Under the pieces are notes generated by a model that saw only the letters and a list, made by a program, of their open reading frames with translations, ran no database searches and was not told where the DNA came from. Of a stretch of DNA of 64,000 bases, positions 13,070 through 24,559 are shown in pieces. Positions within the stretch are counted from its first letter, which is position 1, and every line of letters starts with the position of its first letter. The position numbers and the translations under genes were made by a program. Origin of the DNA: Cyclina sinensis (taxonomy: Eukaryota > Mollusca > Bivalvia > Venerida > Veneridae); the NCBI GenBank assembly GCA_012932295.1, contig JAAONU010000018.1, positions 428,206-492,205 of the forward strand, given 5' to 3'.

Positions 13070-15495
13070 CTTATATGAACTATTTTCTGTTGAGAATACT
13101 TTAAAACATTAAAAAAAGAAAATTATCTCAAATAAGAATGATTTTTTTGGAATGATATTTCAAACGAAATATTTCTTTTAAAATACATAAAAACCGTAAA
13201 AAAATTGGTATGAACATTCAAAACAACAGACGACACATTTGTCCCTGCTCACTTGCTTGCACATACACTCGTATTTACAAACCATTTTAAGGATTAGACT
13301 AGCTGCATGTAATCTTCGCAATCCAACACCAACACTCTAACACTCAAAGCCAAAGAATCGATTCCCTCACGCAGTTGTCAGAGGTTGTATCCTTCAATTA
13401 TAGGAAGGTATGCACTAGACCGTAACACAGTCTATATTACGAACAATATATTGTGGTTTGGATTAAATGATTTGGATATGTTGTTGATTTCTGAATGGCA
13501 CTCCGTCCAGCCATTATCTGATAGAGCTAACTTTTAGTTTTGTTAATAGCATCACTATTTTCACTATATAACTTATATATCTGAACAATTACTTTGTATT
13601 CAAGAGTTCATTTGAAATATGAATAAGTGAAGAATGTATTAAAGTATAAGATAAATTCGGAACAAGTGTCTTTTTCATAACTGTATTCTTTTTCCTTGTA
13701 CTGTTTATATAATCCAAATTCGTTTTGAGAAATAGAGAGTATATATTTATATATATATGAGTATTGTTAGCTTGTTCTTCCAGTCTGGGACAAGACATGA
13801 TGACAAAATGATAGAATTGTGTTCATGAAGCGTAACTAGACAGAAAGAACCAGCAACAAACTTTAACAATATATTCCTTTAAATAATTTTTAGTACCCAA
13901 AATGATATGGTTTAAGAATTTTCCAATAAGAAAATCTTACTTATTTAATGGATCCAAGTCTTTTAATTAATAATTCAAATAAAAGTCACCACTTTCTTTT
14001 ACCCAGCTCACGAATATTAACTTCAGATGATGTTTAACAATGTATGTTTATCATCAAACAGGTAGTCAATAAGTTTACTTTTATTTAGTTTCACAGTGAT
14101 TTTAATGAAACTTGATTAGACTCCCAAAGAACCCCATGTGATATAACTGCTTTTAATTTATATTCTTCTCTCTAAATTATACTCCCAATCCTTACTGATA
14201 AAAATGGCTTTAATGTATAACCTTTCTGAAACTTCCAAAATGAACAGGTATTTTTACAATAATGAATTTTCTAGAATATTGCATACAGTCATGAGCATAC
14301 TAATGTTGGTCCCGCCTCAGCACGTTTGATTGTATTTTCAGATAGAATGTCTGTTATCATGACATTTTGTCTTTTCAGTTATACCTTTAAAGTTCAAATT
14401 TGGCTGATTATTATAATGTAAAAATTAAATATCACAAATTATGACTTGTTTTTATTTAAAAGTTGCAAATTATCTTTATTGCAAGTTTAACTATTCGAAA
14501 GACTGAAATCGGGCTCATTTCTGAGCAATATTGAGGCTTGCTAGAGACATTTTGTATTTTCATTTATTGAATTAGGATCGGTTAATGCAGAGTTAACACC
14601 CTTGCGACAAAAGTTACGTTACCATCTCCTTTGTATTCATCGTGAAAATTGTGCCGAAAAATAAAGCAAAATAAATAAATAATCTTTCTTTAAAAAGATT
14701 GAAGAGTGACATTTCTTTGATGTTATTATTTTTATATGGAAACGGACAAGAAATGGTAAGTATACCGGAATTTACGAAATGATGCCAAAACATTGGCAAA
14801 CGTAAATTTTAAATGACATGTTTAAACCTGGCACTTGAAATTGCGTTATTTATACTAGCGCCGATAGTTTCATAAAATTTCCATGATACCTGTTACAAAA
14901 TATTACAATTTGTGACGAATATGACGTATTTTGCCGAAGTTGTTTAAGACTTTCTCGGTGATCGTAGAATGATTAACTTTTGTTACAAAGCACCTGATCT
15001 CTGCAGACTTTTTACAGTGTCTTCCCTGTTATCATCTTAAACGCAGACATGCATATTCCGGTGACACTGTATTTAATCGAAAAGTCCTACTAAATTTCAA
15101 ATTTTCGACTGTATGTCCACTGAGGCATGATAAAGAGCAAAACGATTTGTTTAACCGTTCATGAGTAACAGCTGATTCAGTATTGTACAAACAAACTTGA
15201 GAAAATTTGTTAAACCGTTAGAAATGTCACATTTAAACAGGAATACATAAACTATTACATTGTAAATGCTTCATTGCATGAATAACAATCCTATTGATAA
15301 CTGAAAAAAATACAATAGAGATATACTTGAAATGAAAGTGATTGCCCAGTGTTTTGCGAAAAAAAACGAATGAAAAACCCTTTACTTATCTATTAAATGA
15401 TATGTATGGGCTGTCTAGAGCTGAATGATAAAATCTATCCAAAATCTTGCACTCGAAACACGGGACTTAACACATAGAATAGGCCTACTTTCATA
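13070..15495. other. AT-rich stretch without recognised features
   Basis: No coding signature or clear repeat is visible. Open frames here (13589-13798 minus, 14614-14799 minus) are short and lack motifs. Confidence 0.5.
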
Positions 15496-15500
15496 GCCAA

Positions 15501-15912
15501 ACCAAGTGGTATATCGCAAGCAGCATGCTTTTGCCTCGATTCGGAGGATAAAACTACTGTAAGTATTTTATTTGTACATCAATTTAAAGGGGATATAGTA
15601 CATGTGAAACGGAGAATTGTGCCCTACCTATAGGTCTTAACGGTTCTTTTCTCAGATGCGGTTTTTCTTAACATTCGGGAAATAAAGAGTTCATAAAAAT
15701 AAATTTGCTATCGCAAAAAGCGCATCAGTTTTCCCGAATATTAGAGAATTCTGTACATCTGACAAAAGAAACATCGGAGCCAATGTGTAGGGCATAATTT
15801 CCGCTTTGCATGCGCTATATACCATTAAAATTAATGAAGAAATAAAAAACTTACAGCAGTTTTTTCCTTTAAATCGAGGCCAAAAAAATGTTGCTTGCGA
15901 CAGTTACTTTGT
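15501..15912. mobile_element. Fold-back (long inverted repeat) element, about 410 bp
   Basis: The arms at about 15501-15700 and 15712-15912 are imperfect reverse complements over roughly 200 bp. The left arm reads TATCGCAAGCAGCATG, TTTGCCTCGATT, AAAACTACTGTAAGT, GTGCCCTACC and CATTCGGGAAA in order. The complement of the right arm reads TGTCGCAAGCAACAT, GGCCTCGATT, AAAACTGCTGTAAGT, ATGCCCTACA and TATTCGGGAAA. Such a full palindrome is typical of a fold-back or MITE-like element. No frame is encoded and target duplications are not clear. Confidence 0.8.
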
Positions 15913-16019
15913 GGTATGGTCACACTGACTTTTGCATAACAGAGAAATTACAGCAGACAAAGGAAATTAATTTTCTGCTGTTTCATTTCATTTAAACGCA
16001 GAATACTACATCATACTGT

Positions 16020-16340
16020 TAATGAAATAATATATCGTAATAACGAAATAAAATCCGGTTTTTAACCACATAACATTTCTTAATTACGAAATTATATTTT
16101 GTCTTTACGAAATAATATTTCCTTCTAAAAATAACATCTGGGAAAAAAAGAATCATATTTCGTGTAAGTATACTATCGTGTAAACGCTGTTTTATTTTGT
16201 AATTACGAAATTAAATACTGGGTGTTAAAAATTTATATCTCGTAATTATGAAATAGCATTTCTTTTTTAACGATATAAGTTTCATTTTCACAAAATATTT
16301 CTCTTTATAACAAAATAATGGTTCGTACAATTATTTTTTC
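16020..16340. repeat. Cluster of TAATTACGAAAT palindromic motifs
   Basis: Around ten variants of the near-palindrome TAATTACGAAATTA recur about every 30-50 bp, with a looser spacing than a true tandem repeat. Examples lie at about 16038, 16082, 16105, 16200 and 16237. No coding content. Confidence 0.65.
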
Positions 16341-16344
16341 GTTT

Positions 16345-18245
16345 TTAAAATAAATTATTATAATTACTTCAAACATTATTTTTAACAAGGCTGAATATGT
16401 TTTGTCACCAATGCAAAATGTTTGGCCAAAACTTTTAAGTTTGGCCTTCATATTTCTCTCTCTGCATTTTTATTATTGTTTTAAATGTTACTCATGATTA
16501 ATACCAAGAAGACAGTTAACAGTTTGGCACCTCTTGTTCAAACAGGAATCGCCTGGTTGTGTTCTTTGTCATGCAGAACGTCAAGTAAGATCTTGCTAGC
16601 TGAGGCAAGACTTGACACACATGTTTGACCACATCAGGAGAGTATAAAGTTTATAATGAAAGCAATTCGCCTTAACATATCTTTTTTTCCCTTTTTTTGT
16701 AAGAGCACTTTTGAAGTAGTGTTGCGCATTCACATAAAAGATAATGAGTAATGTTATAAGAACAAATGAATATGCAGGTGTATATTTAAATATATTTAAA
16801 CCATATAATGTTGAATGGGATAGAAGGAATCGCTACACGATGTAAACATATCAGTCGAATATCATGAGAACAGATGGACATTAAATGCACTGATTTGCAC
16901 GGATTATAGTCCCATAATATGATATTGTTGACAAGTGTATTCAAGAAATAAAAGAAGGTAAATAACTTGACTGGTCTGGCTGGTCATCATATCTTGTCTT
17001 GTGGACAATAACAAAAGATTTTAACCACTAGTAAGCTTTTTTGCTTAATTAAATACATTAATATACTATCCATATCTTGTATATGGTATAATAAAACTCT
17101 TTTTGTAGTAGCGCAGTTCCATACTTCTCCGCTAGAATACTCTAATAAGTAATATTTTTTCTTACAGAAACACGGCTGGTAATCTAATCTTTAAAAAAAG
17201 ATATAATTTTCAAAAAACAAATCTAACAAATACAATGGAAAATCGTGTTTGATATGGCCCGTTATGATATGAAAACCACTGCACTGGGTGAACTTGGTTA
17301 CGAGTAACATATCACCATAATATTTTCACTCGGCTTAATAATGATTTTATCTGTAGGTAGATGTCTAATGAGAGGAAATTAGTAGACAAATTAGGAAACA
17401 GTCGCAAATATTGGAAATCAGAGTTTACAAAAACTGATGGATCGATTGTCTTTGAATCCACATTTTTTAAAGTTTCTCGTACCGCACAGATTTTCATACT
17501 GTGTAATCATGCTTTTGCAAAACTCGGTCCTGCTCTTGAGATTAAAAGGCTAAACAGATAGATTAAAAAAAAACAACAACAACAAAACACTATGTAATTA
17601 TAACCAGATAAATCAATAATGAAGGCAAAACAACTACATCCAAAATATTAAACTATAATGCTTATTGCTTTGTAATCAAACGGAATCGTTGTGTTACTAG
17701 GCCAGGTTATGACTGGAACACACATTAGTAGGCTAGCAGACGTTGAATAACGTATAATCTAAAATTAGCAATGTCTTTGTATCACTTCGTTACATAGAAC
17801 ATTAGACAGAAAATTGCTTAAAAACAAAAAGAAAATCAAAAACATCTTTCTCTCAAACCACGGTAGTTAGGAAAATATTCAATCAGGAAATTTCTATATT
17901 GTTAAATAATCACTGAATTAAGTAGGTATTTTGAATCGATAAAACTATTTGTTTTGGTAGTAGGTAGACAATTCTGGTCGGTGATTTGTAAGCTTGGTGC
18001 CTTTAGTAACACTGGATCGATTGTGTGAAAATTGATCCAGAAAGAAAGGAACTGTGAGAAATTGCAGTGTCATACGAATGAGACAAAAGGTTACATGTTT
18101 TAAAACATTTCATAAGATAATCGAAATCTTAAAACATACGGAAACATCTTTAAACATACAATAGGCCACATTTTATACTTTGTGTGCTGTTTTTATTGTG
18201 GCTGATTTAAGACATAACGAACTAATGACATTTAACAATTCAAAG
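16345..18245. other. AT-rich stretch without recognised features
   Basis: I see no gene or repeat of known type. Overlapping open frames on both strands at 17312-17561 show no domain and sit in sequence of the same composition as the surroundings. Confidence 0.45.
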
Positions 18246-18249
18246 TTTC

Positions 18250-18780
18250 GTATGGCGCGGATGACAGAACAAAACAACGACACACTACCATTTTGTCTTA
18301 ACGTGCGCGCTGTTTCACTGAAATGTCATCCTTTCAGTCTGTCGAACGCGCCAATACGAAAAATCAAAACATTTTAAATGTCGTTGTTTCGTTCTGTCAC
18401 GCGCCAGTACGGTATTTCCAAATGTCATAATGTAGTTGTTTCGTTCTGTCGCTCGCGCCAATACGAAACTTCCAAAAGTCGTTGTTTCGTTCTGTGCGCG
18501 CGCTAATATGAAATTTTCCAACTTTAAAATGTCGTTGTTTTGTTTTGTCGCGTTAGCCAATATGAAAAAATGAAATGTCCTAAATCAGAATGAGATATGC
18601 GCACGACAAAACAAGGTTTCGTTCTGTCGCGCGCGCGGTTAAGCCTCAAAAGTACCGTTGTATTGTTCTGGCGCGCGCGCAAATGCGGCAGTTTAAAATG
18701 ACGTTGTTTCGTTATGTCGTGCGTGCTGTTTAACCTCAAGTATCGTTGTATTGTTCTGTCGCGCGCCAGAGCCCGTAGGG
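18250..18780. repeat. Diverged CpG-rich tandem repeat, about 50-60 bp units
   Basis: The core GTTGTTTCGTTCTGTCGCGC is repeated about ten times with drift. It is followed by CGCGCCAATACGAAA-like sequence and short runs of alternating CG. The first copy, at about 18262, is in the opposite orientation (GACAGAACAAAACAACGAC). CpG is abundant here while the surroundings are CpG-poor. Open frames on both strands follow from the repeat and have no protein signature. Confidence 0.8.
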
Positions 18781-19139
18781 CGAGGGCACCAACATATCCC
18801 GAGGGATTCTGCAGATGTAATGACACCAAAAAACGTGCTTAACGTTATTATAGCATAAAATTATCTAGAAAAGACATGTTTACGAAAAAAAAAAAAATAC
18901 AGTACAGTCGCCTTTAGGTTGTTATGGATACGTGTTTTAAATATGCGTTCCAGGGCGACACGTCAACATGTTTCAACCTGTCGAGCGGCCATCTTGAAAC
19001 TTAAAAAGTGTCGACTTAAAAAATATTTGGAAGGATTTCATAGGGATTTAAGATTGAAAGTATACACTGACGGCTTGCATGAGTTGTGTATAAGTTACAT
19101 AAACTGCCGATTTGGGGCAAAAAGACCGACAAAAAAACA

Positions 19140-20310
19140 ATGAATGAAAGTAGTATTAGTACATCGAACTCTCCAGTGCCTACCCAGCAACAACAAATGA
19201 TTCCTCAAAATACGTCATATAATAGTGGCCATGCTCAGTTCTGTACCCCACCCAGCCAAATAGTACAATCACCAACAATGTTATACAACCCAATAATTCA
19301 CCACAATCCAGTGTAAGCTTTCAACAACGTATACTGTAAAAACTCGATCAAATGGATTAACGACTGATAAAACTTGATAATATTGAACAAAAAATCACGA
19401 CATTGACACAGAGGTTTACCGCTATGGACTCCCGTGTGTCCTTGTTTGAAACTTAACTTGAGAACTGTAAACAGTCACTGAAATTGAGGTTAGTGAGGCG
19501 TACGATTCCCAGACATGTGATGGAATTCGTGAGAATCAAAGCAAAATTTACAAAATTATTTTTGTGGTGAAAAAATAAGTGCAGATGTTGACAAAGTAAA
19601 AAGTGAAAACAGAAAATTGTCGAGTGAAATCATTGATGTTCAGTCTCGATCTATGAAGGACAATCTTTATATTACTTTGATGAATGTTCGACCGCTGATG
19701 AAAGAAAACAAAAAAATTGTTCCTTGAAAGTTTTAAACTTCTTCAGAGACACACTGGATATTCAAGATGCTCATACCTCAATAATACTGAACCGTGTGCA
19801 CATTCACCGCCGGGAAAAAAACGACCAATAGTCGTAAAATTTAACTATCACCAAGATAAACTGACTATTAAAGACAAAATTCTTAACATGGCGGCGTGCC
19901 CGAGTGGTTAACGCGTCGGACTAGTAGTCAAAGGATTGCTAGCCGCACGAGTTCAAACCCAGTCAAGGTCAAGCCGTTGTTTCCTTGAGCAAGGAAACTT
20001 TACACTCATTGCTTAGTACTGGTTAGTTCCAGGAACGGATTCGAGAGTGTGTCTATATGCTAAAAGCTTCCTACACAATCGAACTAAAATAAATTTGGTA
20101 TAAACTAACATGGAGAACCCTCCCCACAAAGCTAGTGACAAATACCCGAAAGAAGTACAAGAACGACGGAAACGGTTGATCCCGGACCTTATCAAAGCCA
20201 GGGATAACGGGAAAAATGCATATTTACGCGGAGACAAACTTATCATTGATAACAAAACATACACGGTAGAAGCACTCCCTATACCCGAAGATGTGTTTCA
20301 ATCTTGTTAG
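19140..20310 (+). pseudogene. LINE A ORF1 (nucleic-acid-binding chaperone type), SINE-interrupted
   Basis: ORF1-type proteins bind element RNA. The best start is ATG at 19140 (MNESSIS), followed by a Gln/Pro/Ser-rich region that runs to a stop at 19314. Past several stops and frameshifts I can follow a coiled-coil-like stretch, then VQSRS-type sequence near 19640. Next come LKVLNFFRDTLDIQDAH, KKRPIVVKFNYHQDKL (19815-19860) and IKDKILNMA. The frame is then cut by a SINE at 19891 and resumes at 20110 with MENPPHKASDKYPKEVQERR and a C-terminal KLIIDNKTYTVEALPIPED. This order resembles L1-like ORF1 proteins (coiled coil, RRM-like, C-terminal domain). It is non-functional. Confidence 0.8.
19891..20105 (+). 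mobile_element. tRNA-derived SINE nested in LINE A ORF1
   Basis: The head resembles a class II (Ser/Leu-like) tRNA. It has an A box in GTGCCCGAGTGGTTAACGCG, a long variable arm and a B box AGTTCAAACCC. A body with TTTCCTTGAGCAAGGAAAC and TTTACACTCATTGCTTAGTA follows, recalling the conserved central domains of metazoan SINEs. TAACATG at 19884-19890 and 20106-20112 flanks it as a target duplication. Removing it rejoins ORF1 coding sequence on both sides, which fixes both ends. It carries internal polymerase III promoter boxes but no frame. Confidence 0.87.
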
Positions 20311-20319
20311 GGAATTGAA

Positions 20320-21069
20320 AAAAAACCATATAAAATTCCTTATATGCAATATCCAGGGCGTTTCCCATAAATTTTATGATGATGAATTTGTATAATTATA
20401 TTTCTGACTACGACATCTTGTTGTTAACTGAAACTTGGCAAGCTAAGTTAACGAATATAAACATTGAAGTTTTTTTTGTAATTTTAGCTGCCCTAGATCA
20501 AAAGCCAACCGTAGAGCTAAACGGGACAAATGTGGTATTATAATATATTTTAAAGAAAAATATAAATACATGTTTCAGCTAAAATACCTAAATAGTAACG
20601 GGATTATTTGGTTTAAATTGTTTAAAGAATTTGATAATACAGCAATTTTTTTTTGTACATGCTTCATACCACCAGAGGATTGTAGGGTCTATAAAGATAT
20701 AATTCTTGTCTTTTTAATTATGATTTTTTTGTACAGTAAAATTCTGATATCATCAAATACAAAGGTATGGGTGAAGTTTTCATCACAGGTGATCTCAACT
20801 GTAGGACAAGTTATATGTTTGATTTTATTCCTAAAATTGACCTTGACCACTATGTAAACATGCCTCTCATTACTGATCACGAGATCAATCTCCCACGTAA
20901 AAATTTTGATAAACACGTGCATACATTTGGAAACAAGCTGTTATCGCTATGTAAAGAAAACAACTTGAGTATTGTTAACGGTAGATTGGAAGAAGGGGAA
21001 TATACTCTTAATGTTCTAAACAATGGAAAATCGAAAGTAAGCACAGTTGATTGTTTGATAACTCATTAA
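20320..21069 (+). pseudogene. LINE A ORF2, apurinic-type endonuclease domain
   Basis: Endonuclease of the DNase I/APE fold, which nicks target DNA for priming. Degraded N-terminal sequence near 20325 reads NHIKFLICNIQGVS, then LLTETWQA-like codons near 20425 and CGIIIYFKEKY near 20530. The last part is open from 20767 with FITGDLNCRTS (the GDxN motif), RKNFDKHVHTFGNKLL and STVDCLITH. Stops lie throughout the first half. Confidence 0.82.
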
Positions 21070-21179
21070 AATAAAAGTGCTGATCTTGATGGTAATGTAG
21101 CCGACTTCTTTATAGATGCTAAATGCTTTATTAGTCCTTATCTCTGAACTATTTTAATAACATTTTTTAACGGGAATCT

Positions 21180-22070
21180 GTCCTTCTTCTTGGTGTAAAG
21201 GCTTGATAATACCTATACATAAGAAAGGTGATACATCAAATCCTCAAAATTACAGAGGTATTACAAAGGTTAATATAATTGCTAAATTGTTTTTTCATTA
21301 GCCCTTTAGAACAAGTTAAACTCTTGGTGTGAAAAAGAAAATGTATTGATTGTCAATCTGATAATCAGAGTACAAATGACGCTATTTTTCTGTTACACAA
21401 TATTATCCAAAAGTTTTGTCACATACCGTAAAGTTTAGTGTATTTTTATAGTTTATAAGAGAGGATTTGACGGTGTGTTAAGAGATGCTTTATTGAATAA
21501 ATTGATAGATTCGGGCATCAGCAGCAAAATGTTAAATATGATAAAGTTAATATATCAGACAGTTAAAGCTAGTGTTAGATTCTCTATTAATATGGATATA
21601 TCTGAATTTTTTGATGTCACGCTCGGCTTAAACAAGGAGAACCATTATCACCCTTGCTTTTCATGCTGTTTATAAATAACATTGTATCAAATATGAATTT
21701 TAACTCCGTAAATGACGATGATTTAGATTTGCTATTAAGATATATGATATTATTTGCAGATGATAATTTTTTATTTACGGCAGATCATAATACTTTACAA
21801 TCTCAGATTGATATCTTTCATTATTCGGTTATACGGGGTTTACAAATAATTGTTTCAAAGATAAAAAAGTGTGTTTTTGAAAAAAAGAGAAATTAGACAG
21901 ACTTAACTTTTTTATAGATGGAGAGAAGATAGAAATAGAAATTCTTTTACTTACCCAGGCGTTAGTTTCACGTAAACTGGAAATATGTTGATAAAATATG
22001 AGATGAAAAAGAGAAGTCAACTATGAAAAAAATATTGCTTTTGAAAACAAGGAGTACCGCTATAAAAACT
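21180..22070 (+). pseudogene. LINE A ORF2, reverse transcriptase domain
   Basis: The RT starts with SWCKGLIIPIHKKGD-like codons at about 21180 and QNYRGIT near 21245. A frame at 21475-21675 has RDALLNKLIDSGISSKMLN and ISEFFDVTLGLNKE. An overlapping frame at 21654-21896 holds LFMLFINNIV and the catalytic box as LFADDNFLFT. It continues with DGEKIEIE. Frameshifts between each block mean no active enzyme. Confidence 0.87.
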
Positions 22071-22080
22071 CGTCAGCTAT

Positions 22081-22137
22081 CTCGTGGGAACGAGATATTA
22101 AGTCGTTATCACGACATTGCTTACTCGTTCCCACGAG
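22081..22137. repeat. Nested perfect inverted repeats (CTCGTGGGAACGAG)
   Basis: CTCGTGGGAACGAG at 22081-22094 is the exact reverse complement of 22124-22137. The loop holds a second palindrome, GTCGTTATCACGAC (22103-22116), with 5 bp arms. It lies directly behind the LINE A remnant. Confidence 0.85.
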
Positions 22138-22353
22138 AAAGTAAGACGTTTCAGTCGACATAGCTAACATGCACTGTTCTTTTTTTTCTAACACAATTCT
22201 TTATTTTATTGCACTACTCTTTTTTCAAAATACTTTTTTACGAGTGAAAAATGCATAGGAAAATAAACAATGGGACTGAAAAATACGATCGACATAGCCG
22301 ATGTTCGCACATGTTGAATTCGTCTTAACAGGAGTTAATTCATATTTTTTGAC

Positions 22354-22453
22354 GGGACGGGACCTGAAAATTAATTCAACTCAGCCAGACATTTGACCTA
22401 AGCGGGACGGGACCTGAAAATTAATTCAACTCAGCCAGACATTTGACCTAAGC
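22354..22453. repeat. Exact tandem duplication, 2 x 50 bp
   Basis: The unit starting GGGACGGGACCTGAAAATTA occurs at 22354 and 22404 and both copies read identically over 50 bp, so the duplication looks recent. Confidence 0.92.
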
Positions 22454-22679
22454 GATATTGACATACCGAGTGTGAACTGTACTTCATATATTTGTTTTTA
22501 TAGTACCTATGGCCTATTGCGAAACATATCGTCAGGATCTATTTTTAGTTTTTGATTACTTAGCAACTTCACAACACAGGTGACGGTATCACCGTAGAAA
22601 CAAAATAAAATTCCCTTTAACTTTTTTACTAATATATCTACAAGGTGTTTTTCATACGGAACAACCAGGAACATCACTG

Positions 22680-24556
22680 AGGTGACTTTTGTTTTCCAAA
22701 TGTTTGCATTTATTTTTCATATTTTGAAATATTTGCATTTATTTTTGTTAAAAAATAGTAACCAGGTTAAAGATCAACTTCTACCAAGTTTGTTCAAATC
22801 ATGGCCCCTGGGTAAGAAAAGGTCCCGTCCCAGGGGTCAAATGTTTTACATAGAGTTATTTAGGAAAAAATAAAAAAATCTTCTTGTCAGAAACCGCAAG
22901 GCCTAGAGTTTAGATATTTGGTGTTTAAAATTGTCTAGTGGACCTTTACTGAGTTTGTTCAAATCATAGCCACTGGGTCAAAATAGGCCCTGCCCCGGGG
23001 GTAACTTGTTTACATAGGGTTATGTAGGAAAAAGTTTTAAAAATCTTCACATCAGAAATCAAAAGGCATAGAGCTTAGATATCTTGCATGTAGCATTGTT
23101 AAGAGGACCTCTACCAAGTTTGTTCAAATCATGGCTTCTGGGTCAAAAAAGGCCCTGTCCCAGTGGTCACATGTTTTACATAGCGTTATATAGTTAAAAC
23201 ATTAAAAATCTTCTTGTCAGAAACCATAAGGCCTAGAGTTGATATATTTGGTGGGCAGCATTGACTAGTGGACCTCCACCAACTTTGTTCAAATCATGAC
23301 ACCTGGGTCAAAAATGGCCCTGCACCGGGGTTCACTTGTTGTACATATAGTTATATCGGAAAAAGATTTAAAAATCTCCTTGCCAGAAACCAAAAGGCGT
23401 ACAGCTTAGATATTTGGTTTGTAGCATTGTCTAGAGGACTTCTATCAAGAATGTTCAAATCATGACCCTGAGGTAAAAACTGGCCCCATCCGGGAGTCAT
23501 TTGATTTTACACAAAGACTTATATAGGGAAACTTAAAAAATCTACTGCTCTGAAATACCAAGGTCTAAACCTTCAATTGTTCGTTGTTATGTGTTCCCCA
23601 ACCCTGCCATTCTGGTGGAGTCATATTTTTTTGCCTTGTCCATGGGTGTCTATTCGTCTGTCTGTCTGTCACACTTCATTTCCGTTCAATAACTTGAGTA
23701 CCAGTTGACCCAGAGCCTTCAGGCTTCATAGGGTTATTGCCCTTATTGAGTAGAAAATCCCCCTTTGGATTTTTGGGTCAGTAGGTCGAAAATCAAGGTC
23801 AGAGGGACCTCTAAAGTGAAAACCGTTTCCACTCAATAACAGGAGTACCATTTTACCAAGAGCCTTCAAACTTCATAGGACGATTGCTTTTACTAAACAG
23901 AAGAATCGTCTTCTTTTTAGGGTTAGTAGATCAAAGGTCAAGGTCACAGAGACCTGTAGAGTGAAAAGTATTTCTGCTGAGTAATTGTAGTACCATTTCA
24001 CCCAGATTCTTTAAACTTTATAAGGTCATTGTATTAGGAGAACCCTATTGTTTAAGGTTCATATGACAAAGGTCAAGTTATCAGGGACTTTTAGAGTGAA
24101 AACTGTTTTTGATCAGTAACTGGAGTACCATTTAACCCAGGGTCTTCAAACTTCATTGGATGATTGCCCTTACTTAGTAAAAGGATTATGTCGTTTTTGG
24201 GGTCAGTAGGTCAAAAGTCAAGGTCACAGGGACTTGTAGAGTGAAGACTATTTCTGCTCAGTAACTGGAGTATCATTACACATAGAACCTTCAAACTTCA
24301 TAGGGTGATTATTTTAGAAGAACCATATTGTTTTTGAAGTCTGTTGGTCAAAGGTCAAATTCACAGGGACCTGTAGAGTAAAACTATTTCTGCTAAAAAA
24401 TTGAGTACAATTACACCCAGAGTCTTCAAACTTATTGCAAACTTAATCAAACTTGTCAACAACGAACACACATAACAACCAATAACGATACTTGTAACTT
24501 GAGCAATGAGACTCAGATGAACGATTTAGGGGCCATCATGACCCTTGTGTTTGTTT
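22680..24556 (+). mobile_element. Hairpin-family (pearl/Helentron-like) element with 163 bp core repeats
   Basis: The core has five diverged units of about 163 bp, each with AAGTTTGTTCAAATCATG, starting near 22783, 22946, 23110, 23273 and 23437. The 3' terminus is at about 24520-24556, with ATGAACGATTTAG followed by a GGGGCCATCATGACCC stem-loop and CTTGTGTTT. This is a degraded version of the ending seen at 62098-62135. The 5' head is not clear (perhaps near 22672). Non-coding. Assignment to pearl-like or Helentron-like elements rests on architecture known from bivalves. A second element sits inside it at 23583-24479. Confidence 0.72.
23583..24479 (+). mobile_element. Nested element with GTTGTTATGTGTTC inverted ends and about 145 bp core repeats
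   Basis: GTTGTTATGTGTTC at 23583-23596 matches the reverse complement of GAACACACATAACAAC at 24464-24479, with one 2 bp difference. Behind the left end comes a GTCTGTCTGTCTGTC run (about 23656). About five units of 135-150 bp follow, each with AGTAACTGGAGTACC, CTTCAAACTTCATAGG and GGTCAAGGTCA-type sequence. Removing it leaves the core repeats of the outer element running into that element's 3' end. Confidence 0.7.
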
Positions 24557-24559
24557 GAG

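Larger units (their letters stand above)
18900..22070 (+). mobile_element. Decayed two-ORF non-LTR retrotransposon (LINE A)
   Basis: The order is 5' leader (18900-19139), ORF1 (19140-20310, split by a SINE), endonuclease (about 20320-21069) and reverse transcriptase (about 21180-22070). All are on the plus strand and riddled with stops and frameshifts. The element is near full length by content, so it was once complete. A different repeat with an inverted motif begins at 22081 just after the last RT-like codons. No 3' poly-A or target duplication could be assigned. Confidence 0.85.
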
